A stretch of 64,000 bases of DNA, taken from JBFWUW01 sp050247075. GTDB taxonomy: Bacteria; Planctomycetota; Planctomycetia; Pirellulales; JBFWUW01. The stretch covers positions 62,001 to 126,000 of the forward strand of contig JBFWUW010000002.1 of assembly GCA_050247075.1 (NCBI GenBank), written 5' to 3'. The notes beneath the pieces are model-generated. The model made no database searches and had not been told where the DNA came from. It worked only from the letters and a program-made list of their open reading frames with translations. A program made the translations under genes and the position numbers. Below, in pieces: positions 51,131 through 59,629 of this stretch. The number at the start of each line of letters is the position of its first letter. The first letter of the stretch is position 1.

Positions 51131-52999
51131 TCAGAAATCGCGCAGCGACTTTGGCGGCCAGGCGGCGCGCAGGGCGTTGAGAACCGCTAAGACGTCGATG
51201 GCTTCTTGAACGACCGCCCCGGCGACAGGGGGCAATAGCCCGAATGCCGCGAAGATCATGGCGGCCAGGCTGAGGGCGATGCCTCCCACTGCGCTTTGCA
51301 GGGCGATTTTCCGCATCCGCCGGCTGATATGCAGAAACTCGTCAATCCTGGAGAGTGAGCTATCGAGGATCACCACGCCCGATGCCTCGGCGGTCACATC
51401 GCTGTTTTGCCCGATGGCGATGCCGACCGTAGCCGCCGTCAACGCGGGCGCGTCGTTAATGCCGTCCCCCAAAAACACGGTCGGGGCGGCAGCGGTTTCG
51501 GCCCGCACGATGGCCAGCTTGTCCTCGGGGCTTTGGCTGGCGTGAATGTCGGTGATTCCGACCCGCTCCGCCAGGTAGCGGACCTCGCTCTCGCGGTCGC
51601 CCGACACAAGCATCACCTTGCGAAACCGGTGTGACGGGCCCAAATGGTGGATGAACGTGGCCCCCTCTTTGCGCGGCTCGTCGCGAAAGCGGTAAGTTCC
51701 GGCATATTGCCCGTCGATCAACAACAGGCACTCCATGCCGCCGACGATGGGGGGCAAGGCCGTTTCCAGTTCGGGCTGTTCGCGCAGCAGATGCTTGCGG
51801 CTGGTGATGCGGACTTCGCGACCCCGCACCACGCCGCGCATGCCTTGGCCGGGCGGTTCGCTGATTTCCGCGGCCTGGGCCAACGTGGCATTCGACTTCG
51901 CGGCGGCACTCATGATGGCCTCGGCCAGCGGATGCTTGGAGTAGCGTTCCAGGCTGGCCACCAGGCCCAGCAATTCAAGCGGGTTGAAGCCGGCGGCCGG
52001 CAACTGTTCGGTCAGTTGCGGCCGCCCATAGGTGAGCGTGCCCGTCTTGTCGAAAATGGCCGTGCGGCATGTGTCGATCTTTTCCAGAGCCGCCGGATCC
52101 TTGACGATGATTCCCCTTCGCGCGGCCAGCGAGATCGAACCGATAATCGCCACCGGAATGGCAATCAACAGCGGACAGGGGGTCGCCGTCACCAGCACGG
52201 CCAAGAACCGCCGCGGGTCGCCGCTGGCCAACCAGGCCGCCAGCGCTAGTGCCACCGATAGCGGCGTATACCAGGCTCCCAGTTGGTCGCCCAATCGCCG
52301 CAATCGCGGGCGGTGCTGTTCGGAATCGCGCATGACTTGCATGATGCGGGCATAACGCGAGTCGATCGCCAACTTGTCGGCCCGAATGGTCAGGGCGGCT
52401 TCGCCGTTGATGGCCCCCGACAACACCGTTGAACCGGGCGTCTTGGACATCATGTAGGGCTCGCCCGTCAGATACGATTCGTCCATCACGCCATGTCCGG
52501 CCAAGACCGTACCGTCGACGGGACAGATTTCGTGCGGCAGCACCAAAAGCCGGTCGCCAACGTCGATCTGTTCGGTGGCGATCTCCGACGGTTCACCCGC
52601 GACCAGGCGGTGAGCCACCGACGGCATCCGTTTGGCCAGGGCGCTCAGCACGCTCGAAGCGCTGCGCACGGCGTACCCCTCCAGCGCTTCGCCGCCCGAC
52701 AACATCAGCACAACCAGGGTGCCCGCCAGGTACTCGCCCAGCAACACCGAAGTGACGATCGAAATGCCAGCCAACAGGTCGGAACCGAACTCGCGGCGAA
52801 AGAGTTTGAGGGCCAACTCAGCAACGAGCGGCACGCCCCCCAGCGCCAACGCCGTCCACAAGGGCCAATCCGCGGTTGGCCGCGAAGTGAAAAAAGCGAA
52901 CCGCAGCACCAGATGCAGGCCAATCGCCACGACCGCCAGAATCGCAATCAGCGTTTGGCGACGATCCCACAGCGAGCGAGGTTGATCGGCGGAACGCAT
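51131..52999 (-). CDS. P1B-type heavy-metal-transporting ATPase, TPC motif, no N-terminal metal domain
   Basis: 622 residues. Order: two N-terminal helices, actuator with TGEPYM, transmembrane metal motif T-P-C-P-L in VTATPCPLLIAI, phosphorylation site DKTGTLT, nucleotide site with HPLAEAI (the HP dipeptide), and GDGINDAPAL hinge. The transport Cys is present as TPC rather than CPC, CPH or SPC, a pattern reported for a small P1B subgroup (including Ni/Fe exporters), so the metal is uncertain. No HMA domain or His-rich tail. ATG 52999 is chosen because the upstream extension is made of the pyrimidine repeat. Stand-alone, in the cytoplasmic membrane. Confidence 0.9.
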   Translation of the reverse strand: MRSADQPRSLWDRRQTLIAILAVVAIGLHLVLRFAFFTSRPTADWPLWTALALGGVPLVAELALKLFRREFGSDLLAGISIVTSVLLGEYLAGTLVVLMLSGGEALEGYAVRSASSVLSALAKRMPSVAHRLVAGEPSEIATEQIDVGDRLLVLPHEICPVDGTVLAGHGVMDESYLTGEPYMMSKTPGSTVLSGAINGEAALTIRADKLAIDSRYARIMQVMRDSEQHRPRLRRLGDQLGAWYTPLSVALALAAWLASGDPRRFLAVLVTATPCPLLIAIPVAIIGSISLAARRGIIVKDPAALEKIDTCRTAIFDKTGTLTYGRPQLTEQLPAAGFNPLELLGLVASLERYSKHPLAEAIMSAAAKSNATLAQAAEISEPPGQGMRGVVRGREVRITSRKHLLREQPELETALPPIVGGMECLLLIDGQYAGTYRFRDEPRKEGATFIHHLGPSHRFRKVMLVSGDRESEVRYLAERVGITDIHASQSPEDKLAIVRAETAAAPTVFLGDGINDAPALTAATVGIAIGQNSDVTAEASGVVILDSSLSRIDEFLHISRRMRKIALQSAVGGIALSLAAMIFAAFGLLPPVAGAVVQEAIDVLAVLNALRAAWPPKSLRDF

Positions 53000-53081
53000 G
53001 AAGCTCAGGCCAGCTCCATGAAGTACGGAGGAGAACCAAACCGGTAGCGAAATGGATGGCCCAGCCGAGTTGACCCTCCAA

Positions 53082-53115
53082 CTTTCATCCCTCCGCCTTT
53101 CGCCTTCATCCTTTC
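53082..53115. repeat. Pyrimidine-rich dispersed repeat
   Basis: CTTTCATCCCTCCGCC followed by TTTCGCCTTCATCCTTTC. Related stretches lie at 18525-18552, 47731-47760 and 51100-51120. It falls between the P-type ATPase start and the stop of the enolase-family gene. The consensus is TTCATCCTTTC. Confidence 0.5.
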
Positions 53116-54473
53116 TAAAATCCCAATCCTGGGCCATTCAGTACGGATGTGCCGACGGTGCCGTCGGTAATGCGAAACATGCTGGGGAAGCGGTCGCGCC
53201 AGCCGTCATTGCCGGCGGGGCAGTACTGCCGCGAATTGCTCTCGATGGCCTGTACCGTGGGGATGCGGGCCGACAGGCTAGCCGAGTGCAAGAATGAGTA
53301 GCCGGGGCAAGACAAGTCTTGAACGCACAAGAACATGTTGTAGCGTTGGGCCGCCGCGCCCATCAGCAGGGCCTCGGTGTGGCCTTTGCAAGCCTTGAGC
53401 GCCACGCCGGAGTAGCCCATTTCGCGGCAGTAGAGCAGGCTGTCCAGGTCGACCAGCGATTCGTCGATGACCACGGGCTTGATCTTGGCCGCGGCATGCA
53501 TGCGGTTTTCGGGATGTGCCCGCAAGTCGCGGTGGGTGGGCTGCTCAATATAGTGGATGCGGTTGAAGGCCGACGGGGAACGTTCGCGAACGCGGGCCAA
53601 AAAGTCGAGAATGTACTGCACATTGGCGCACTTCTCGTTGAAATCGAGCGAGTAATGCCAGATAGGGCATTCGCGGCGAAACTGCGCCTGGGCCGACACG
53701 TCTTCCACGGCAACTACCCGCTGCACGTCCCAATCGAGATCGTCACCGTTGAGCTTGATCTTGAGGTGCGTCAGGCCGTTGAAGCGAATCCAATCGCCCA
53801 ACGTCTCTGGCAGGCCGTCCTCGATGGGCTTGGCGACTTCGTCGTCGGAAAGGGGATCGAGAGCGCCGACCAGGTGGTACAACGGCATCCGCGGCTTGGG
53901 ATCGCGGAGGGTGTATTGGTCGAGATACTCTCCGTTGAAGTCGGCGTTGAGATAATGCGACAGGTCGCGATGGACGTATTCCCGCCCCAACAAATTGTAG
54001 GAGTTTTGTCCCAGCGCACGGCCGAAAGCATCGTGCAGGGCGGCTTCGACCGGGCTGGCTGCGACCATTTGCGCCAACCGCGGGGGGGGCTCAGCCAGGC
54101 CCGCGGCCTCGGCCACGTCGGCCGCCGTTTGCTGGTGCGCCGCGGACAAGTCGTGGGTGATATCGAGAGGGTGGCCTTGCTCCGCGTATTGGCCGGCTTG
54201 CTTGGCGCAGCGCAGGCCAAACTCCAGCATGGCGGCCTCGGACTGTTCGGCGCTTACCGACTGGCTGGGCCAGGCCCAGACGTTGCCAATCGGCATCGAC
54301 CCGCAACCTTGCCCTTGCTGCCCGCCGCGTGTTTCAACCGTGACGTTGACGTTCAACACGATGGCGCTCGTCACCACGCGGCCCCCGAACTTGATCGGCG
54401 CGCGAAACGAAATCCGCTCGGTGCCGGTCGAGACTTCGAGAATGCGGATGTCGGAAGACCGGGACATGGACAT
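53115..54473 (-). CDS. Enolase-superfamily protein (mandelate racemase/MLE-like)
   Basis: 452 residues, longer than the usual 350-400. The barrel shows the superfamily set: K-x-K in HLKIKLNGDDLDW, Asp in YSLDFNEKC, Glu in IHYIEQPTHRDL, Asp/Glu in VVIDESLVDL, and Lys in GVALKACKGHTE. The Lys-x-Lys plus Lys arrangement is that of dipeptide epimerases, muconate cycloisomerases and o-succinylbenzoate synthases; the exact reaction cannot be fixed. Mg2+-dependent proton abstraction is expected. Start ATG 54473 (or 54467) has no ribosome site: a heptamer array abuts it. Confidence 0.85.
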   Translation of the reverse strand: MSMSRSSDIRILEVSTGTERISFRAPIKFGGRVVTSAIVLNVNVTVETRGGQQGQGCGSMPIGNVWAWPSQSVSAEQSEAAMLEFGLRCAKQAGQYAEQGHPLDITHDLSAAHQQTAADVAEAAGLAEPPPRLAQMVAASPVEAALHDAFGRALGQNSYNLLGREYVHRDLSHYLNADFNGEYLDQYTLRDPKPRMPLYHLVGALDPLSDDEVAKPIEDGLPETLGDWIRFNGLTHLKIKLNGDDLDWDVQRVVAVEDVSAQAQFRRECPIWHYSLDFNEKCANVQYILDFLARVRERSPSAFNRIHYIEQPTHRDLRAHPENRMHAAAKIKPVVIDESLVDLDSLLYCREMGYSGVALKACKGHTEALLMGAAAQRYNMFLCVQDLSCPGYSFLHSASLSARIPTVQAIESNSRQYCPAGNDGWRDRFPSMFRITDGTVGTSVLNGPGLGF

Positions 54474-54501
54474 TTTTGATTTTGGATTTTCGATTTTTGA
54501 T
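54474..54501. repeat. Heptamer array (TTTNGAT x4) abutting a start codon
   Basis: TTTTGAT, TTTGGAT, TTTCGAT, TTTTGAT in seven-base phase on the plus strand, plus a further six-base unit. The next base is the ATG of the enolase-family gene on the minus strand, so the mRNA leader there is A-rich. Confidence 0.7.
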
Positions 54502-54621
54502 TTTGATTGAAGGAGAGTTCGGTTTTCAGTGTTTGATTGTCACGTTCTCGGATGGCCGGGTTTTGTAGCGCGACGCTGACGAAAGCCGCGCTTTCATTGT
54601 TGAAAGCCGATGAAGAAGCAC

Positions 54622-54649
54622 TAAACACTGCAAACTAAGAACTGAAAAC
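54622..54649 (+). repeat. Heptamer array (CTRMAAA x4)
   Basis: CTAAACA, CTGCAAA, CTAAGAA, CTGAAAA in seven-base phase, complement of the TTTTCAG unit seen at 47651 and 49565. It lies just past the response regulator's stop. Confidence 0.65.
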
Positions 54650-54672
54650 CAAAAAACTTCCTCGATCACCCA

Positions 54673-55305
54673 TCATACCAGATTCTTTCGGACGGCCCAC
54701 ACGGCTGCTTGCGTCCGGTCGGTCAGGCCAAGTTTGTTCAAGATATGCTGGACGTGTTCCTTGACGGTTTCATAGCTGATGGAAAGATCGACGGCGATCT
54801 CCTTGTTGGTTGCGCCGGAGGTCATCTTGCGCAACACTTCAGTCTCGCGCTGGGTCAGAGGGGCGTCGATATCGGCTTCCAGGCGGGGAGTGGCCAATGC
54901 TCCGGTCACGCGACGCAGTTCCTCGCGCGTCCATGCGTTGGCACCGTCGGCCACTTTGCGGATGGTCGCCAGGATATGCTCGCTGTCGACCTCCTTGGGA
55001 AAATAACCGCTGGCCCCCAACGCTACCGCCTTGGCGATATACGACGGATTGTCGTACAGCGACATCATCAGCACGGGCAACTCCGGATGTTTGGCTTTAA
55101 GCCGGGTCAAGGCGGCCAGCCCGTCTCCTTCTTCCATGCGGATATCCAACAGCACCACGTCGGGCTTGTGCTTTTCGACCAGGGCATCGACGGCGCTGCC
55201 GTCGGGGGCCTCGGCCACCATTTGGATATCGGTCCCTTCGATCAGCTTGCGCATGCCGTCGCGGGTGATTTGGTGGTCGTCGGCCATCAATAATTTAATG
55301 CTCAT
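54673..55305 (-). CDS. NarL/FixJ-family response regulator
   Basis: 210 residues. Receiver domain with Asp9/Asp10, phospho-acceptor Asp54 in VLLDIRM and Lys104 in GYFPKEV; C-terminal LuxR-type helix-turn-helix (LTQRETEVLRKM, TNKEIAVDLSISYETVKEHVQHIL). A DNA-binding transcription factor switched on by phosphorylation. Its ATG overlaps the stop of the histidine kinase (ATGA at 55302-55305), so the pair is co-translated and almost certainly cognate. The kinase's HisKA_3 type is the usual partner of NarL-like regulators. Target genes unknown. Confidence 0.95.
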   Translation of the reverse strand: MSIKLLMADDHQITRDGMRKLIEGTDIQMVAEAPDGSAVDALVEKHKPDVVLLDIRMEEGDGLAALTRLKAKHPELPVLMMSLYDNPSYIAKAVALGASGYFPKEVDSEHILATIRKVADGANAWTREELRRVTGALATPRLEADIDAPLTQRETEVLRKMTSGATNKEIAVDLSISYETVKEHVQHILNKLGLTDRTQAAVWAVRKNLV

Positions 55306-58300
55306 ACAGGGCTCGGTGTGAGAGGTGCGGGAGAAAGTGGAATACCAGGATCAATGGGCAATTCGATTAAAATGTGCGTTCCCTTGCCTGGCGTGCTTTG
55401 GATGGAACAACGTCCGTTGAACAACCGCGTGCGCTCCGCCATGCCATACACGCCATAGCGGTCGTGAGGAACGTTGGAAATGTCAAAACCGACACCCGTA
55501 TCGCGGATTTCCAACCGCACCAGGTCTGGCAGTTGCGATAGTACGATATGGGCCGTGGCGGCCTGGCTGTGGCGGCGGACATTGTTAAGCGCTTCTTGGG
55601 CAATGCGAAACAAGGTTCCCTCCAGCAGCAAGTCGAGCCGGTGAAAATTCACGTCGTGCGCGAATGTCACCTTGGTCGTGCCAGCCTGCTGCAACTCGTT
55701 CACAAGGTATTCTATGCCCGCCACCACGCCAAATTCCTCCATGACGGGCGGACACAAACCGCTCATGATGCGGCGGCCCTCCTCGACGGCGCGGCGGAGC
55801 GTCTGCAGGATCGTCTTGAATGCATCGCGATTGGGCAGCGCCGTGGCGGCATATTGCGTCCGCAAGGCCTCCACGTACATTTTGGCGGCGGAAACGTCTT
55901 GCACCAGTCCGTCGTGCAGCTCCAGCGAGGTAAACTTGCGGTCGCGGTCGTGGGCTTCCAGCATGACCCGCTTGAATTCGCGGTCGGCTTCAATCGCGGC
56001 TTGAATTTTTTTCTGCGCGGTCACGTCGCGAAACGCCGCCACCGCCCCCCCCCGCCGTTGCCCCGCGGCGTCAACCAGGGGCCTTGTGTTAACGCTCAGC
56101 CAGACATCCTCCGGCAAGTCGTCGCGGCGCATCAGCAGCTCGGCATTGTCGACAAACTCGCCGCGCAAGGCGCGCACCAAAGGCAAATCCACGGTTGGAA
56201 AAGGCGTGCCATCCGGACAGAACAGGCCGTACGTTTCCGACCACTGATTGGGATCGTCGGCCACGCCTGGCTTGCCCAAGATACGTTCCGCGGCGGGGTT
56301 GTAAACTTTGAACTTGCCCCGCTCGTCGCACATGATCACACCATCGCTGATGTTCTCCAAGGTAGAGCGGTTGATCGACTGTTCTTCTTGCAAGCTGGTC
56401 AAGGCGCGCTTCAGTTCCGTCACATCGCGGCTGACCAGCGTGACACCCGTCACTCGTCCCGCGACATACGCGGGATTGAGTTGGATTTGAAAATCACGCG
56501 GATCACCCAGCACGGGGTACTGTTCGGTGACGGAGAAGGCCTCACCCTGTAGAGCGCGGCGATGGTGGCGGATCCAATGCTCGGCCTGCGGCGGGGGGAG
56601 CAATTCCCGCGGCGTGCCGCCCAACGTCGGCGCGTTTCCAAAAATCTGCTCGAACAAACGGCTGAAAGTCGTGTTGTAGACAACCAGACGCTGTTCTTCG
56701 TCAATGGACCAAATGGCATCTTGCGAACTCTCCAGCAAGGCGGCCAGGCGGGCCTTGCCCTGGGCTAGCGATTCTTCTTGCGTCTTCCTTTCGGTCATGT
56801 CCAGGTGTACGCCCATCATGCGGGCCGGTTGGCCGTCGGGCCCCAGCAACACAAAGCCATGCGATAAAATCCACCGCCAGGTGCCATCCTTGTGGCGCAT
56901 GCGAAACTCGACATCGTAACGGTCGGGCCGTTCCTCCCGGGCAGCCTTGACCTTGGCCAATGCTGGGGCCAAGTCTTCGGGATGGACGCGGGTTTCCCAC
57001 TCTTTGTAGTCGTCAGCGACTTCGTGCGGCGCGTACCCTAATTGCGACTTCCACTCCTTGGAAAAGGCGGTTCGGTTCGTGGCCAGATCCCAATCCCACA
57101 TGCCGATATTGGCCCCTTCCAGTATCCTGGCCAGGCGGCGCTGCGATTCGGCCAAGGCAGCCTGGGCGCGCAGCCGCTCGATAGCGGCTCCCACCGCATC
57201 GGCAACCGCCACGAGCAGCCGCTCGTCCTCGACAGAGAATGCCCCCACGGTTTGCATTTCCACGTTAACGACACCCGCCACCGTGGCACCCAACTTCAAC
57301 GGCACGCACAGTTCCGACCGCGTTCGTAAGTCGCATGCCAGGTAGCTTGGCTCTTGCGTTACGTCGTCCACCCGCCGCGGCTGGCCCGTGCGTGCCACCA
57401 GCCCCGTGACGCCGGCCTGCAAGGGTATGTCTTGTTTGCGAACGGAACTGTCCGAAAGCACGAACGAGTCATGCGGCGACAGGGCATTGCCGGCGGCGTT
57501 GAGCAGCAGAAAGCCGCAGTTGTCGGGGTACAGGCTCTCGGAAATCAACCCGGTGACACGCTGCAACACTTCGTCGACGGTGGCGGATTCCGCGCAAATC
57601 GTGCCGACACGATTCAAGATTCGCAGTTCAAACAGATGCCGGGCAATCGTCGCCTCTTGCCGCTTGGAGTCGCTGATATCACGGGCCAACGTGGAAAAAT
57701 ACTCTACTTTCCCCGCACTGTCTTTGTGGGCCACGATGACTTGTGACACGGGAATCTCGCTGCCATCACGATGCAATAACGCGGTTTCTCCCGACCACGA
57801 TCCATCACGAATGGCGGCGGGCAGGCCCTGCAGCAAGACCTTGTCGGCCGCCCAGTCAGGGTGGGTCTCTCGGACGTGGCGGCCGGTGAGGTCTTCCTTG
57901 GGGGCGCGACCCAACATCTTGCGGCCCGCCGCGTTGACATATAGGCACTGTCCGTCTGGCGTGGCCATGCCCACAAAGTCGCTGGTGGCCTCCAGCACGC
58001 TGGCCATGCGATGCCGTTCTTCCTTGGAACGGCGGTGTTCGCTCGCTTCGCGCGCCAGGGCTTGGCTGGCGTTCTGGAGAGCCAACTCGCTCTCGGCGCG
58101 GCCAATGCGTAAGTCCTCACAGGTCCGCGCCAGTTGGTCTTCGGCCAGCTTGCGCTCGGTGATATCGTGGGCAATGCCCACGATGGCAATCGGCCGATCT
58201 TGATCGTCACGGCAGAGCGACTTGGAAGTAATAAACGTCTGCGATTGGCCATCCCGTTCAAGCACATCCTCGAACGTAACCTGTTCGCCGCTTTCCAGAA

Positions 58301-58928
58301 CTTGCCGATCTCGATCGCGAAACTCCCGTGCCAATTCGGCCGGAAACAACGCGAAATCGTCCTTGCCCACCATTTGCTCTGGTGTCAGTCCCGAGAAACG
58401 AGCCGCGGCCGGATTGACGAATCGGTAGACGCCTGACAGATCCTTCAAGAAAATCAGATCGTCGGCACTCTCGGTCACTTTACGCTGCAGTTCATGGCTG
58501 CGACGAAGTTCTTCTTCGGCCAGCTTGCGCCGCGTGATGTCGATCGTAATCGACACGGCCCCCGTAAGCTGTCCGCTGGATTGGTCCAGCATCGGCACGG
58601 CGGAACAGATCCCCCAGGCAATGTTCCCATCGGCCAGCCGGGTACCAATCGTTTGTGAAGTCTGCGGCTGGCCCGTCATCAAACAACGCGTGACGGGGCA
58701 ATCTTGAATGGGCCAAGGCGAGCCGTCCTCGTGAAAGAGTTCGCCCGCGAAATGAGACGTATAGCGCATTGTGGCGGAATCAAACGTCAAGCCCAACAGC
58801 CGGATTGCCTCGGCATTCGCTTGCACAATCGAACCATCCGCGGCGACCACCAGCACAAAACCGGGCATGACCTCGAACAGCCCCTGGATAAGCTGCTGGC
58901 TGTTTTTCAACGCGGTGTCAATTTCCAC
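55302..58928 (-). CDS. Multi-PAS/GAF sensor histidine kinase (HisKA_3 type)
   Basis: 1208 residues, cytoplasmic (no membrane helix). From the N-terminus: PAS near 12-130, PAS near 150-265, PAS near 305-420, GAF near 440-590, then PAS near 605-720 (WDWDLATNRTAFSKEW, the PAS_3 form), PAS near 740-850 and PAS near 865-985, so six PAS and one GAF. The dimerisation domain has the phospho-His in TSLELHDGLVQDVS, and the ATPase domain shows GVGFDIS and YGVYGMAERTRLF. Redox, light or small-molecule signals are possible; PAS cofactors cannot be told by eye. Coupled to the NarL-type regulator by a four-base overlap. Confidence 0.93.
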   Translation of the reverse strand: MEIDTALKNSQQLIQGLFEVMPGFVLVVAADGSIVQANAEAIRLLGLTFDSATMRYTSHFAGELFHEDGSPWPIQDCPVTRCLMTGQPQTSQTIGTRLADGNIAWGICSAVPMLDQSSGQLTGAVSITIDITRRKLAEEELRRSHELQRKVTESADDLIFLKDLSGVYRFVNPAAARFSGLTPEQMVGKDDFALFPAELAREFRDRDRQVLESGEQVTFEDVLERDGQSQTFITSKSLCRDDQDRPIAIVGIAHDITERKLAEDQLARTCEDLRIGRAESELALQNASQALAREASEHRRSKEERHRMASVLEATSDFVGMATPDGQCLYVNAAGRKMLGRAPKEDLTGRHVRETHPDWAADKVLLQGLPAAIRDGSWSGETALLHRDGSEIPVSQVIVAHKDSAGKVEYFSTLARDISDSKRQEATIARHLFELRILNRVGTICAESATVDEVLQRVTGLISESLYPDNCGFLLLNAAGNALSPHDSFVLSDSSVRKQDIPLQAGVTGLVARTGQPRRVDDVTQEPSYLACDLRTRSELCVPLKLGATVAGVVNVEMQTVGAFSVEDERLLVAVADAVGAAIERLRAQAALAESQRRLARILEGANIGMWDWDLATNRTAFSKEWKSQLGYAPHEVADDYKEWETRVHPEDLAPALAKVKAAREERPDRYDVEFRMRHKDGTWRWILSHGFVLLGPDGQPARMMGVHLDMTERKTQEESLAQGKARLAALLESSQDAIWSIDEEQRLVVYNTTFSRLFEQIFGNAPTLGGTPRELLPPPQAEHWIRHHRRALQGEAFSVTEQYPVLGDPRDFQIQLNPAYVAGRVTGVTLVSRDVTELKRALTSLQEEQSINRSTLENISDGVIMCDERGKFKVYNPAAERILGKPGVADDPNQWSETYGLFCPDGTPFPTVDLPLVRALRGEFVDNAELLMRRDDLPEDVWLSVNTRPLVDAAGQRRGGAVAAFRDVTAQKKIQAAIEADREFKRVMLEAHDRDRKFTSLELHDGLVQDVSAAKMYVEALRTQYAATALPNRDAFKTILQTLRRAVEEGRRIMSGLCPPVMEEFGVVAGIEYLVNELQQAGTTKVTFAHDVNFHRLDLLLEGTLFRIAQEALNNVRRHSQAATAHIVLSQLPDLVRLEIRDTGVGFDISNVPHDRYGVYGMAERTRLFNGRCSIQSTPGKGTHILIELPIDPGIPLSPAPLTPSPV

Positions 58929-59231
58929 GTTTTGGCCTCCGACCGGCTAACGACCAAGGTCGAACTCCGGCAACCACGATGATGTGACGAACGAACAAGC
59001 GACCGACGTCACGACCCGCCATCAAGACAAGAAGGTGCGCGTCCGTAAATCCGTTGCGACAGATAGGCCATGCCAATCGTGCGACGCGCACCAGAACGCC
59101 GGCAGCGCAAACCAGATCGACAGCCCCCAAAATTGGGCATCACCCCCCCTATTGATCTTAGGCGGTTGCCATGCCAGGGAACAGTCCTCGGCAACCTTTT
59201 CGCGAACAGCAATTGACCAATCCAAATGGCC
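58929..59231. other. Intergenic region upstream of the histidine kinase
   Basis: About 300 bases, likely the kinase promoter and the 3' end of the small zinc-ribbon gene. A hairpin GGTTGCC (59164-59170) with GGCAACC (59190-59196) is followed by TTTT on the plus strand, but no plus-strand gene ends there; on the minus strand it lies about 35 bases past the 42-residue gene. No other gene supported. Confidence 0.5.
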
Positions 59232-59360
59232 CTAAGGCAAGCTGACCTTTTGGTGACACGCCTTACAGCGACGCCGCTGGCTGTTCAAGGCCCTGCCGCA
59301 TTTGGGACAACGACGCGACTTGCGGGCCAAAACCTTCTTCGATCGGGGACGCAGCGACAT
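59232..59360 (-). CDS. Tiny basic zinc-ribbon protein (42 residues)
   Basis: A short open frame below the usual length limits. The protein opens MSLRPRSKKVLARKSRR and continues with C18-P-K-C21, then C32-K-A-C35, and ends VSLP. Two CxxC knuckles ten residues apart are the classic zinc-ribbon pattern. Eighteen residues are Lys or Arg, so it should bind RNA or DNA. This composition resembles small ribosome-associated or ribosomal zinc proteins, but I recognise no exact family. A candidate promoter lies just upstream (59400-59427). Ribosome site is weak (GAGTAAGAAACC). It is divergent from the toroid protein gene. Confidence 0.65.
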   Translation of the reverse strand: MSLRPRSKKVLARKSRRCPKCGRALNSQRRRCKACHQKVSLP

Positions 59361-59399
59361 GGTTTCTTACTCGTTGAATGGGCCAATTGGAATCCGTGA

Positions 59400-59427
59400 G
59401 GTATAGTCGTTTTCATGGGTTTTGCAA
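59400..59427 (-). promoter_or_regulatory. Candidate promoter of the tiny zinc-ribbon gene
   Basis: On the minus strand TTGCAA (59427-59422), 16 bases, then TATACC (59405-59400), 39 bases before ATG 59360. Four of six bases match consensus in each box. Spacing is acceptable for a sigma-70-type promoter. Confidence 0.3.
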
Positions 59428-59629
59428 GCGGTAGAAGGCCCGGCGAAGAGTAGATTGGATGTTCGCGGTGTCGCCATCAATTCTCAAGCTGATTAGGACT
59501 TCGGTCGGGTTACCTTTGCGTGACACTGCTTTCCAGCACCGGTACGATCGAACGAGGTGGCGGTCCTCACTTCTGACCCCAATTCAGGCGCTCGCCGTGC
59601 GCTTTGCCCTAAGATGGACGGGTAACCGA

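Noticed and set aside
53319..54479. 386-codon plus-strand frame
   Set aside because: Antisense of the enolase-superfamily gene, which has the complete catalytic set.
59164..59200. Plus-strand intrinsic terminator (stem then TTTT)
   Set aside because: No plus-strand gene ends upstream, and the 19-base loop is long. Left as a hairpin in the intergenic note.
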